64,000 bases of DNA, from contig JAUPSS010000003.1 of the NCBI GenBank assembly GCA_040285825.1, positions 1,798,001 through 1,862,000 of the forward strand, in the 5' to 3' direction. Shown here in pieces: positions 51,804 to 61,515 of this stretch; position 1 is the first letter of the stretch, and every line of letters starts with the position of its first letter. The notes under the pieces are model-generated. The model saw only the letters and a list, made by a program, of their open reading frames with translations. It had not been told where the DNA came from and ran no database searches. The translations under genes were made by a program, and so were the position numbers. This DNA is from Eukaryota sp. TZLM1-RC. Its lineage: Eukaryota > Metamonada: BaSk clade.

Positions 51804-52425
51804 TTTTTTGTGTAAATAAATATTGGCAACTCAAAAGTTACGTTTCTATCCATGCTCATTAATACAATACAGCTCTCAACTTCCTTTACCATACTGACAG
51901 ACCTTTGCATTAGCTTTTGTCTGCAATCTTTTGAATTATGGGATTGTGTAATTTTGAAGATGTTCACTGTTCAAATCCTTATTTCACGATACACCATATG
52001 CACTGTTTCGATAATAAAGCAGTTTCATAGTATCGAAATCGATTGAACTGTTTATGACAGTTACATTGGTTACACCTAATTCCAAATACAAAATGATGAA
52101 ACCAGGACATTTTTTATTATTGTTCACTTGCTCTTTGTTTCTTTGAATTGTTTGCATTTCTGGAACAAATGCCTGTTTTTTCCAAAAAAAAATAGTGCTG
52201 AAGAAATAATAAAAGGACAAAATATGACTGAATGCAAAAAATAGAGGGCCATCTAAGATACAGTAACTCCATTAAATGAATCTTGTTCAGTTGTAATTTC
52301 TATTTTTGATTCTCACATTGATAAATTCATTTTTATTTCATTTATATAAAAACGCATGCAAAAAACCATAAATTTACAAAAAACATTTACAATAAAGCAC
52401 AATCAATCAATCACAATCAATCAAT
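51804..52425. other. Intergenic, no gene seen
   Basis: AT-rich 3' flanks of convergent genes. A short direct repeat (CAATCAATCA, twice) lies near 52401-52420. Confidence 0.55.
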
Positions 52426-54441
52426 CTAATCAAACATTTTCAACTTTAATAAATCAGTATTGCCAATCCCAAAAACACTAGACAATTGGGTCATAAGCAA
52501 AGAACCAAGTGCCTTGAATTGTTTGACCGACTCAAATTGCTTTTGCTGAGTGTGAATCTTGACCAAAAGATAAATTCCATCAATGGCCTCTGCTCTAGTC
52601 AGATTTGAATCTTTGCAGATAAACGCATCAGAAACAATTTCTTCAACACCACTTTGCTCAATCAAATACAAATGCTCCCTATCATCATGGCCACTCAAAC
52701 CATAATTCTCCATTTTATTAACACAATCGACCACAAACGACAACACTTCTTCAGCTTCAGCGTACTGCTTGCAATGAAGAAGAACATCGGCCAGGTAGAT
52801 GCGAAGGTAGGGGATGTGGGGTCTTCTGGAATGTGCTAATTTACACAATTGACAAAATAACTCACAATTGATATCAATCTTGCGTTTTGATTCTACCCAT
52901 GCAGAATGGATGCTATACAGATGAGCAGGTAGCACGTGATAATCACAGTCAAGGTCAAAATCAGACCAATCATCCCGTGATGATGACGTTTGTTTGATTA
53001 CTTTGTAGGTAAAATTAATTGCTTCTTGAGATCTACCAACTGCTGTGAGTAAAGTAAACTCCATATGCCATTTTCTGAAAAAATCAATTTCCTCAGGTCT
53101 AACTCCAAAAACAGTATTCTGGCTACCAAAAAAATCTCCCTGAATGTCTTTTCTTACGGTGACGTTTCCAAAAGCATCATTTAAATTAAACACGAGCTTT
53201 GGAAACATTGGAGCGTAGCCAGGACCAGCTGAAAGAATACATTCTTCATTTTCCAAGTCAAAAACCACAGTTTCAAGACAATTCTCTTTACATACAGTAA
53301 CATTACCTAATCCTATATCAATCGATGACGTGTCAGTTGCCGGACAACAATCAGATAGAATTAAAAAAACGTCTCGGGAAGTCAATGCTGAATATTTCAC
53401 CTGATTGATAATCTGACATAATCGTAACCATCTCAACTCATTAAGCCTATGGACACTTTCCACCGTCCCCAAACCCCGCACAATCACGTCATCCATCACG
53501 TGATCATTGTGACCTACTGATGACGTAGCACCACGTGCCTCTTTTGTCAAATATCTATTGACAGCTGCTATTCTAATAGGTTCTTCGGGTAAAGTCCACG
53601 TCGCTGCTTTTTGATCATGTCCAAAATCCATGATGAACCCACTCTTCTCCTTCGGCGAACTCACGGCAACCATCCATCCAAAAACGGCAGAATGAGAAGT
53701 AAGAGCTGTGTGAACTTCTACAATGTTTTTACAAGTCATAAGAGCTTGCCGGCAGAAAAGAGCCATTGGTAAAACACCTTTTCGCTCAACAAAGTCACGT
53801 ATCACGTTGAGAGAAAGTGACATTGCTTGGTTGTCCTCTGTTTCCTCCACCCATCCTTGCAGGGCTCCAAGGCTGCCTAAAAATGTAATAAGGCCATGAG
53901 GAGGGTAGTTTGGAATGATGAAGCGGATAACGCAAGGAAAGCGTCCAAGAACAGACGGTTGATAGTCGAGGTTATGACCATGGATTCCTTGGGATTCTAG
54001 CTTGGAGTTTGGAGGGGAAATGAAGACCGAACATGAATGAGAAGCCTTTGGGGTCATTATCTCTGCTCCCATGGTACAGAAAAGGAGAGTGCGTAAGGAG
54101 ATTCCACTACCTTCTACAATACCATTGAGTTCAGACCGGAATGTGTCCGGTAAAGATTTGTAGGCTCTGTTCAGTCGCCATGAGAGTAAGAGTTTGGCAG
54201 CACTGCGTGTACCAACGGGAAAACTTGCTACTTTGGATTCAATGATAAAATTGACAAGTTCTTCAAGTTTAGAGAGTTCAGGTGTGAGAAGCTTTCCAAA
54301 ATCGTATCCACCAGCTTCAAAATCTACTGCTTTTATGGTGACAAAGGGGACATTGGCGTAAAAGACAACAAAAGAATCACCTGATGTACGTTTGAAACCA
54401 TCATCATGAGAATAAGGCTCAGAAAAAGATGTACTGATCAT
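52426..54441 (-). CDS. C45-type Ntn hydrolase (acyltransferase/amidase family) with helical C-terminus
   Basis: 671 residues. Residues about 20-420 match the peptidase C45/AAT family. LNGIVEGSGISLRTLLF precedes the presumed autoprocessing site at SHSC (Cys137), which would become the N-terminal nucleophile. GHNLDY (155-160) follows, as in other family members, then GSLGALQGW and SLSLNVIRD. The C-terminal ~220 residues are helical with TPR-like periodicity (AEAEEVLSFVVDCV) and are unusual for the family. Relatives hydrolyse amide bonds (penicillin acyltransferase, acid ceramidase, NAAA). No signal peptide is seen at the chosen Met, so cytosolic location is possible. The ATG carries the start-proximal module at the same spacing as in two other genes. 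Confidence 0.83.
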   Translation of the reverse strand: MISTSFSEPYSHDDGFKRTSGDSFVVFYANVPFVTIKAVDFEAGGYDFGKLLTPELSKLEELVNFIIESKVASFPVGTRSAAKLLLSWRLNRAYKSLPDTFRSELNGIVEGSGISLRTLLFCTMGAEIMTPKASHSCSVFISPPNSKLESQGIHGHNLDYQPSVLGRFPCVIRFIIPNYPPHGLITFLGSLGALQGWVEETEDNQAMSLSLNVIRDFVERKGVLPMALFCRQALMTCKNIVEVHTALTSHSAVFGWMVAVSSPKEKSGFIMDFGHDQKAATWTLPEEPIRIAAVNRYLTKEARGATSSVGHNDHVMDDVIVRGLGTVESVHRLNELRWLRLCQIINQVKYSALTSRDVFLILSDCCPATDTSSIDIGLGNVTVCKENCLETVVFDLENEECILSAGPGYAPMFPKLVFNLNDAFGNVTVRKDIQGDFFGSQNTVFGVRPEEIDFFRKWHMEFTLLTAVGRSQEAINFTYKVIKQTSSSRDDWSDFDLDCDYHVLPAHLYSIHSAWVESKRKIDINCELFCQLCKLAHSRRPHIPYLRIYLADVLLHCKQYAEAEEVLSFVVDCVNKMENYGLSGHDDREHLYLIEQSGVEEIVSDAFICKDSNLTRAEAIDGIYLLVKIHTQQKQFESVKQFKALGSLLMTQLSSVFGIGNTDLLKLKMFD

Positions 54442-54487
54442 TGAAACAGATGATGTCTATAACAATGAAATAAGTGTCCTTTTTAGA
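54442..54487 (-). promoter_or_regulatory. Start-proximal module of the C45 hydrolase gene
   Basis: Read towards the gene: AAAGGACACTTATTTCATT, then GTTATAGACATCATCTGT, TTCA and ATG. The first part is identical at 18 of 19 bases to the module before the START-like gene, with the same spacing throughout. The palindrome is weaker here. Confidence 0.72.
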
Positions 54488-54521
54488 CCGATGTAGAGGG
54501 ACTGAGTTTTTAAAAATAGAA

Positions 54522-54755
54522 CTAAAATAAATAAAAATTAAATTTCTTTGAACCTTTCACAACCTTAACTCTATGTAGGTATCCTGATCTATCTCCACCA
54601 TTTACATGTGCTTCTATCACTGCCAACATATTCAGTAAAGCATTTCGATCTCTATTTTGCAAACTTTCGTATGATTTACATGGTAACCCCGTGACGAATA
54701 GACATCTCATGCCGCTTCCATGGCCTAGGATATCTGCACCATCGGAATGTTTCAA
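54522..54755 (-). CDS. Doubtful small ORF
   Basis: 77 codons from ATG (HSDGADILGHGSGMRCLFVTGLPCKSYESLQNRDRNALLNML...). The same frame is open upstream to about 54820, where a stop interrupts a plausible MSSSIV. The composition is protein-like, but there is no recognised domain. It may be a pseudogene remnant or a short exon. Confidence 0.3.
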   Translation of the reverse strand: MKHSDGADILGHGSGMRCLFVTGLPCKSYESLQNRDRNALLNMLAVIEAHVNGGDRSGYLHRVKVVKGSKKFNFYLF

Positions 54756-54879
54756 CTGTTTTCTCCGCTTTCTTACAGTTGAAACAACATCAACCGATTG
54801 TTCCTTTTACACTATGGAGGAACTCATTTTCTTAAAAATTCTTAAAACAGTATTCTATAGGCTTAATTTGCAAACTTAA

Positions 54880-55949
54880 AGCCACTCAATCTCAACCAGG
54901 CCAGTGATGTGTTGGTCTTTTAGTAGGAGATTTTTTGTTGGAGGCATTTTGTAGACGTGTTGTGCTTTCATGACCTCAAATAGGTTTGGTTATTTATTGT
55001 TATTTTTTATTTTTATTTGGTTATTTTTCGGTTGTTTTTGTGTAATAAAACAAAACTTATCATTATATTTATGAGAGAGACATTCTTAATTTTTTGATTT
55101 AGTTGATAATCATTTTTGGTTATCATTTTCTATGTTTCCAACATCTATTATGGAAGAAGCCGAGATGATTGAAGTTTTCAATAAAAGTGACACTTAGATT
55201 TTGTAATTGCAATGTCTTGGGATTCTGAGAATCAGAATTCTATTAGCTACCATTCCCACAACAAAAATATTTGGTGTGATATGATACCGAAATTGCACCT
55301 AGTGATTCTATTTGAAAACAACATTCTATTACATCGACTTTTTGGCTGATTTAGTGGACCAAATGTTACATTCATTTCACTTTAAAGTTTAAACGAATTA
55401 ATTAGTCTTTAGATGAATCGTTTTCTTGCTAACAGTGCATATTGTAGAATAATTATTATTATCATATGAATACAACCTGACAACTCAGTGAATAATTTTT
55501 AGTTTCCAGAGGCAAGATAAGGTGATGTGTGATATGTTGTGACTCCTATACTCGACGTCATTTTATTCTACAATTTGCATGAATATATGAAGCAACAACT
55601 GTTGTGAAGCTTTGATTGAACTATTTGCTTGAAACTAAATTATTATCAGTGTCAGATTCTTTTGTTACTATCATTATTACAGCTTATAATATAACAATGC
55701 ACTTTCGCATTCGATATCTTTTTGTTGGTTTAAAGTTTAGGAACACCAACTTTTTTATTGATTTAGTTTCCTTCATTTGTGTTGTACAACAGCCATCATT
55801 AAGAGAACATTATGCTAAGTTGGATTCAAATTTCCTGACAATTGATCAATAAGAATATAAATTACGATTGTAAATGGGACATTGACACTTCCATATTCGT
55901 TTTTAGATCAAACCAGATATTAATATTAGTGATTGATTTTACTAAATTT
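54880..55949. other. Intergenic, no gene seen
   Basis: AT-rich; contains a 78-codon hydrophobic frame at 55616-55852 that I do not consider a gene. Confidence 0.5.
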
Positions 55950-56490
55950 GAATTCTTGTACATACAAAACCTTTTGTTCTGAACACAAGAATTATGAGGT
56001 TTAGTTTTGGAAATTGGTTTATTATTATATTTTTTTCCTTAAAAGTCATTTTCTTTTTTGAAAGAAGTCCATAACTAGGAAAAATTTGAGTAACTAAATC
56101 AGCAGCAGAACAAAGACGAAGGTCTTTCAAAATAGTTCGGCATAAAAATTTCAGTTTTGGCCAAGTTATGCCTTTCTTTATTTTTGAATCTTTCATATAA
56201 TTTAACCAGATGGTGATGAAGCTTATCAGGCAAAAACTCAAATTTGGGAGTGATCGGTTCAGAATTTCTTGAACAGTCTGAGGAAAACACCGAATTCAGT
56301 TATCAATGGGAAAATTATCAAATCCCAATTCCAGTTGCTTTAAGATAAATTTAGATTCACCATTGAACATCATTTGGAAACCTTGAGGAATATTCAAATA
56401 CAAAATTTTCTCCGCATCTAGACAAAGCTGCTTTACACAAAATTGAAGATTTGGTGAGGTCACCCAAATTAGCTGGACAGAATTCATGAC
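55950..56490 (-). mobile_element. LINE family E relic, RT-tail part
   Basis: Minus strand fragments: WVTSPNLQFCVKQLCLDAEKILYL, KLHHHLVKLYERFKNKERHNL and LCRTILKDLRL. Position and spacing recall the post-RT region of families A and B, but identity is low. It abuts an RLE fragment in the opposite orientation at about 56500. Confidence 0.55.
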
Positions 56491-56504
56491 TTTTTCATCA
56501 ATTA

Positions 56505-57185
56505 TTCATCAACTTTTACTCATCCAAGTGGTCTTTTGGATAATTCTGTTTGTATTTGTAACGAAAAACCGACTGTAAATTTCCGTCATATTGTAAGTTG
56601 TAAGAAGTTTCTTCAATATCGGTCAGTTCGTCATAATGCCGATTGTGATGTGACACATGAGATGTTTAAGTGTTACAATTTTAGTTTCAAGGTACAAGCG
56701 TTATTGAACCATTATTCTGATAATAATTTGTTTAATTCACGCCGAGGTGATTCAATTGCTCCTTATGTGGATTCATCTCAAGTTGTTGTTGATTTTGCTA
56801 CAGTTGATCACTTTGCTTTTATTTATCGTGATGATGTTTTAGTTAGTTCTTATGGTCATTTACAGATGGCTGAGGATCGTAAACGAGACAAATATACTGA
56901 GATATTAAATGATCCAAATAAGGCGTTTACTTGAAGTTTTCGTTTGTTCCTTTTGCCCTCTCCATTTTTGGCAACATTGAACAGTCTGCCTTGAATTTTC
57001 TCAATGATTTTGATAAATTATGTCGTTGAAGTGGTAAGAATTTTGCAGGGAATTTATGGAAAAATCGTATCTTTTTTGCTTTGTATAGAAGTGTTCCCAA
57101 GTACTTAAATTCAATGATGTCCAAGCTGTATAAGGATTCATCAACAGTTGTCGTGGAGAATTCTGTTTCTTATGTGTTTTAATTT
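56505..57185 (+). mobile_element. LINE family E relic, zinc knuckle and RLE part
   Basis: Plus strand: VCICNEKPTVNFRHIVSCKKF (zinc knuckle), YRSVRHNADCDVTHEM, SRRGDSIAPYV, VVVDFATVD and RKRDKYTEIL. The RLE is unusually clear, with an RHN form of the R-x-HD/HN motif. After about 56933 the frame shifts, then FVPFALSIFGNIEQSALNFL and WKNRIFFALYRSVPKYL appear, matching the C-terminus of families B and C. Confidence 0.8.
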
Positions 57186-57276
57186 GTTTTGTTCTGGTTT
57201 GTTTCTTCGAAGAATAATAAATAATTTTACTCCCACTCAAGAAAAAAAAGAATTTCTTCCGAAGAACTTTGTTAAG

Positions 57277-57480
57277 CTATATGTGAAAATTGAGAGAAAT
57301 CGAATAAGGAGTTGATTTTACAATGCCACTGATCAATGGTCCAGGATATTTTCCAATTGAAACGAGGACAATAACGACAATTGAACAACAAACATTCATG
57401 GACGATTTTCTGCCTGACCAGAGATTGAAAATGGTCATTACACAATTAGCATCTTTGTGGTTGCTATACTTCGGCAAATT
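57277..57480 (-). mobile_element. Possible LINE 5'-end relic with a 2A-like motif
   Basis: The minus frame contains CCSIVVIVLVSIGKYPGPL: a hydrophobic run followed by GxxPGP, as at the 5' end of many non-LTR ORFs (GDIxxNPGP type). The fit is poor at the Asn position (Tyr). It overlaps nothing credible here; its upstream part runs under the zinc-finger gene start. Confidence 0.35.
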
Positions 57481-57563
57481 GTGGCCATAAGGGAATTTCC
57501 CACTTCTCATTGCATCTTTTAAAAGGACACACATCTCATTGTTATAAACAAATTTCTTTACGA

Positions 57564-58748
57564 ATGACAATGACACTCCGTTCAGGCAGGACTCATGGGG
57601 CTTCGTCATCCAACATATGTTGCTTTTGTACTGCATGTGATTCTGAAACGACTATCTATATGACTCACTTCCATGAACCCCTTGTTGCTCGATTACCAGC
57701 TAAATCAATAGTACCCGTCTCCTTTTCTTGTCCTAAATGCCAGGACTTTTTTCCTTCTATTTCTTCTTTAATCACCCATCTAGATCTCTGTTATACCACT
57801 TCTGATCCTGCCTTACTTCCAGCCCAATGTCTCATCATCAAATGTCTCCCTTGTGGAATGTCATTCCAGCTTAGTTCTGTCTCCCGTCATCTCTCCCAAT
57901 GTCCATCTTCCCTACTCACCACCCCTTCTACCAACACCTTACCCAGCGCCTCTCCACCTTCCAAAAAGCCTCGACTGGACAACAGGGTACAAGACAAGAC
58001 AGAGAATGGCAAGAAATTCTGTTGTTTTGTCCATTGCAAAGGTTCTTACACAAGGTCTGGCCTCATCCAACACATACGGGATGCCCATCCAGCACAGCTA
58101 TTATCAAGTGGTGGTACTGATGTTCCGAGTAACTTTACCCCATGTAAGGATAAGGTAGTTTGCGCACTCTGTACAGGGAAAGTATTGGTGGATAAACAAT
58201 TGGCCGTTGACCACATTGTTGATGTACATTTGTCAAGCAATTATGTACCTTTGATTGGTTCAAAAAAGAGTAAAAAACTGCCTAGAGCGGCGTTTTATCA
58301 ACGCTATCTTTGTAGATGTGGGTATTATGCTCATTTAGATGATGATATTACTCGTCACCAGTGCAAGTTGAAATGTCCTTATTGCTCCTTTCAATCTGCT
58401 GAAGTCGATCAGAATTTTGTTGATCACGTGACTAGAAATCACTCCCAAATGTGCATCAAAGAGGTGGTTAAACTTGACGTTCCAAAATCTATTGAGTCTT
58501 TCGTCAAATCTCAAGACTCTGGACCTTGTAAAAATCCGCTATTTAATTGTTCCCAGTGCTCCTTTTCTGCTAATATCCAGCAGTTGGTCACGCACCTTAT
58601 CAAGGATCACTCGGATGGTAAAGCTAAGTTGGTGTACCAGCAACCACCGCCTGCCTTCTCTTGTGTGTTGTGTAATCAGGCTCTCAAAGTGAAGAATGCT
58701 ACCGGGCTATTGGATCATTTCAAGTCGTTTCACAGAATGAGTGTTTAA
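57564..58748 (+). CDS. Multi-C2H2/Cys zinc-finger protein, short paralogue of the gene at 41688
   Basis: 394 residues from the ATG at 57564, giving MTMTLRSGRTHG. Fingers in order: CCFCTAC...H, FSCPKCQDFFPSISSLITHLDLC, IIKCLPCGMSFQLSSVSRHLSQC, FCCFVHCKGSYTRSGLIQHIRDAH, VCALCTGKVLVDKQLAVDHIVDVH, KCPYCSFQSAEV...HVTRNH and FNCSQCSFSANIQQLVTHLIKDH. The last is FSCVLCNQ...LLDHFKSFHRMSV, whose terminal block is the same as in the larger paralogue. It lacks the ~390-residue N-terminal domain of that protein. A basic PSKKPRLDNR may be a nuclear localisation signal. Probably a nuclear nucleic-acid-binding protein; the partner family was not recognised. Confidence 0.85.
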   Translation: MTMTLRSGRTHGASSSNICCFCTACDSETTIYMTHFHEPLVARLPAKSIVPVSFSCPKCQDFFPSISSLITHLDLCYTTSDPALLPAQCLIIKCLPCGMSFQLSSVSRHLSQCPSSLLTTPSTNTLPSASPPSKKPRLDNRVQDKTENGKKFCCFVHCKGSYTRSGLIQHIRDAHPAQLLSSGGTDVPSNFTPCKDKVVCALCTGKVLVDKQLAVDHIVDVHLSSNYVPLIGSKKSKKLPRAAFYQRYLCRCGYYAHLDDDITRHQCKLKCPYCSFQSAEVDQNFVDHVTRNHSQMCIKEVVKLDVPKSIESFVKSQDSGPCKNPLFNCSQCSFSANIQQLVTHLIKDHSDGKAKLVYQQPPPAFSCVLCNQALKVKNATGLLDHFKSFHRMSV

Positions 58749-59149
58749 TTTAGTTTAGTTTTATGTAATTTATTTATCTTTTTTTGTTGTTTTTTTGTTT
58801 TATTTACTGGATTTAGTTTTTAATTGCTAGTTTGTTTATTATTATAAATGGTATTTAAAGAGGTGTATTATCTTATTGATAATGTTGACATTATTACAGT
58901 TGTTTTCTTGGCACAATGAAATGGCGAAGGAGTTTGAGGCGAAATTATTCTGCATGATAAACAAATTGTAATAAGTATGTAAACATTTTGAGCAAAATTT
59001 GGTCGCAAAACACAACAGCGTGGTGGATAAAATGTAGTCACAACTTCCAATGGAATGTTAAATGTTGATGATTATTCAGCATTATTTTTAGTATTGATCT
59101 CGACAAATATTATTTACCAAACTTACGATTCTTAACAAAATAAACTCAT
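58749..59149. other. Intergenic, no gene seen
   Basis: T-rich 3' flank of the zinc-finger gene, then AT-rich sequence to the LINE 3' end. Confidence 0.55.
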
Positions 59150-59950
59150 AACTAATGGGACGAAATTCATTAAACCAAGATTTCCTCTACAAAATCTTGA
59201 TCTGCTTGCTGTCTAGCTAAAGCTTCTCTCATTCGATTGAAAAACCGACTTAATCTATTAATAATGGCAAATTGAATTTGAGAGCGTCACAGAAATATCA
59301 AATCTTTTCATTATTTTTTCTTGAACCATTTTATGGAAATCATTCACAACAGATCCTGTTTCTACTGATATTCTTCTGTTTAAAGAAAATGGGAAAACAA
59401 TATAAACCAGCTGTGTATTTCTATCAGCATTAGCCTCTTCGATAGCTTTGGCATATTTTCTATGTTTTTCTTTAGTTTTAAAATCAAGAGCACTCACAGG
59501 ATTAAGTTTTCTTCTGTGAACCAAAGTGTCATTTGCAACAATAGCTTCAGAGTTATCAATCCAATCACAGTGTATATCACCTCTATCATCAGAACCGAGA
59601 TTATTCAATGACAGTGTTTCCTTCAGCAGAGACTCTTTGATACACGAGATTCTTGCATTTCGTGCCATATTAAAAACAGTGTCTCCAACAGCATAAAGCA
59701 ATGAAGAACGATAAGTTATCAATTTCGAAAAATTCAGAGCATGAAGGCAAAGTGAGCTGTGGTGAATTCAAACAAATACATTGTTCTTTTAATAATAATT
59801 GATCAATGGGAATATTCAAATACAATCACATTTTTGCTACATACGCTTCATTATTAGCACACAGTTCAAATCTTCGTGGCACAATGGTCACAAACAGTGA
59901 AGAATCTGATGAATGATTCTCACAAACACCTTTTTCCAATAACAATGAGT
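59150..59950 (-). mobile_element. LINE family A relic
   Basis: Minus strand: family A zinc knuckle/RLE region with frameshifts (ITYRSSLLYAVGDTVFNMAR, DDRGDIHCDWIDNSEAIVANDT). A deletion removes the VDFVSCNV catalytic segment. The 3' UTR is diverged (CCCATTAGTTATGAGTTTATTTTG). It is older than the copies at 46273 and 49715. Confidence 0.8.
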
Positions 59951-60120
59951 GGAAACTGATCTCGATTGGACTGAATATGTTTTGGACTGAATATGTCATA
60001 AGAATATGTTTTACTACTGTTGAAGGTTGTGGTTTCCTGTGAATCTGTCAAGTTTCTTAGTGGATTCAAATTGAGCATCACTTAACATAAGAGTTGCCTT
60101 TTTCAATAAATGAATGTTTT

Positions 60121-60232
60121 TGCTAGACAGCAAGCAGATCAAGATTTTGTAGAGGAAATCTTGGTTTCATGAGTTTCGTCTCCTTAATTATGAGTTTACT
60201 TTGATAAGTGTGCAAGATCAATAAATTATTGA
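60121..60232 (+). mobile_element. LINE family A, 3'-terminal fragment
   Basis: About 110 bp: FARQQADQDFVEEILVS, then the 3' UTR ending GTGCAAGATCAATAAATTATTG. It lies just before the TGS1 start codon, so its poly(A)-like end now sits in that promoter region. Confidence 0.75.
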
Positions 60233-60258
60233 ATTTTTGAGAATCATAGGTGAAATAT

Positions 60259-61515
60259 ATGGATATAGCATCCACACTCACACTTACTGTTGCCTATCAC
60301 GATGATACAAGTCCCATTAATGGAGCTGGTGATGATCACACTATTATTTCCTATTCCAACTTTACTCCTTCTTCACAATTAGCACATCCGTATACTAGGG
60401 ACGAACTCATATCCTCCGTTCTCTCGATTCTCAACGAAGAAGAACACGATCTCTATGCCCTTCATCCCCCTTTACATGCCCTCCAATCTGCTGCACGATT
60501 CTTTAAATCAAAAAAACTGTTTGCACACAACTATGTAGAATCGTGCCTTGTTCCGTTCACGGGTCCTTGTTCACCTAACAAATGGAGATGTTTTACCTCT
60601 GCAATCGAGCGAGCTCCCCAACACTTTCTCCCAGTCAACCAGCATTCCACTGCTATTAACCCCAATACCTCACTAGTGGAGTCCTGTTTCATCCTATCAA
60701 GGTCAACTAAATACGCCCATGTCACCTTCAACCCTAACCCTAACCCTAACTCTAACCCTAAGTCGTCCCCTGTGACCATTCCCATAGGTTGTCTGTACAC
60801 TTTTCCCCCTGATACATCCATTGCCGTTGGCCTTCCTAATACTAAGTGTCCATTTTATGGAGCTAGTGGTGATAAAAAGGGTTCACTTGACGACAAGGGG
60901 GTAAGTAAGTATTGGTATGGAAGGTTTAACTTGAGTTCTAGATTCGAGGAGGGCATAATGCTAGATCGACAAGCTTTATTCTCTCTGTGTCCAGAATCAG
61001 TGGCGTGCCACGTGGCAACACGTGTTCGTCACGTCATCGGAAACTCTACAGTTGTGGATTGCACTGCTGGAGGAGGTGGAAACGTCATACAGTTTGGTAA
61101 GGGAGGAAGTGTAATTGGTATTGATTTAGATGAAGTTAAAATTAAATGTACCCTTAATAACGCAAAAATTTACGAAATTGATCATAATGTTGATTTAATT
61201 CATGGAAATTGTTTACAAATTATACCAATTTTGAAAAGTATTTCTTGTATATATTTTAGTCCAGAATGGACAGGTCCTTCTTATACGGATTTAGCAGTTT
61301 TCCCTGCAAGTTGTTTTACACCATCTTTAATAGAAATAGCCAGAGTAATTAGGTTGCATAAGGTAAAAGTGGTGGTTGTGTGTTTTCCAAGGAATATTTC
61401 TGTTGCCACAGTTTTGGAATTTGGGAAATTAATTAATTGCATGGGTAAAATTGAAATGGAACAAAACATTCTTCGAGGCAAAATTAGCACGATACATGTT
61501 TATTATTGGTTTTGA
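60259..61515 (+). CDS. TGS1: Trimethylguanosine synthase (snRNA/snoRNA cap hypermethylase)
   Basis: 418 residues from the ATG at 60259; the in-frame 60250 codon is GTG. The C-terminal ~200 residues are the TGS1 methyltransferase: KYWYGRFNLSSRFEEGIMLDR, SAM-binding VVDCTAGGGGNVIQF (about 264-278), GIDLDEVKIKCTLNNAKIY and catalytic SPEWTGPSY (334-342). These correspond to SPPWGGP with the cap-stacking Trp kept. It then ends with EMEQNILRGKISTIHVYY. TGS1 converts m7G to m2,2,7G caps on snRNAs and snoRNAs. The N-terminal half is not conserved and contains NPNPNPNSNPK, encoded by a telomere-like CCCTAA run. The changes at the catalytic loop (P to E, G to T) are unusual. Confidence 0.9.
   Translation: MDIASTLTLTVAYHDDTSPINGAGDDHTIISYSNFTPSSQLAHPYTRDELISSVLSILNEEEHDLYALHPPLHALQSAARFFKSKKLFAHNYVESCLVPFTGPCSPNKWRCFTSAIERAPQHFLPVNQHSTAINPNTSLVESCFILSRSTKYAHVTFNPNPNPNSNPKSSPVTIPIGCLYTFPPDTSIAVGLPNTKCPFYGASGDKKGSLDDKGVSKYWYGRFNLSSRFEEGIMLDRQALFSLCPESVACHVATRVRHVIGNSTVVDCTAGGGGNVIQFGKGGSVIGIDLDEVKIKCTLNNAKIYEIDHNVDLIHGNCLQIIPILKSISCIYFSPEWTGPSYTDLAVFPASCFTPSLIEIARVIRLHKVKVVVVCFPRNISVATVLEFGKLINCMGKIEMEQNILRGKISTIHVYYWF
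60730..60762 (+). repeat. Telomere-like (CCCTAA)n inside TGS1 coding sequence
   Basis: AACCCTAACCCTAACCCTAA, then CTCTAACCCTAAG: about five units with one variant, in frame and read as Asn-Pro repeats. It lies in the non-conserved N-terminal part. Confidence 0.9.

Noticed and set aside
55616-55852. 78-codon hydrophobic frame
   Set aside because: Typical of AT-rich DNA; not similar to the LINEs or to any domain I know.
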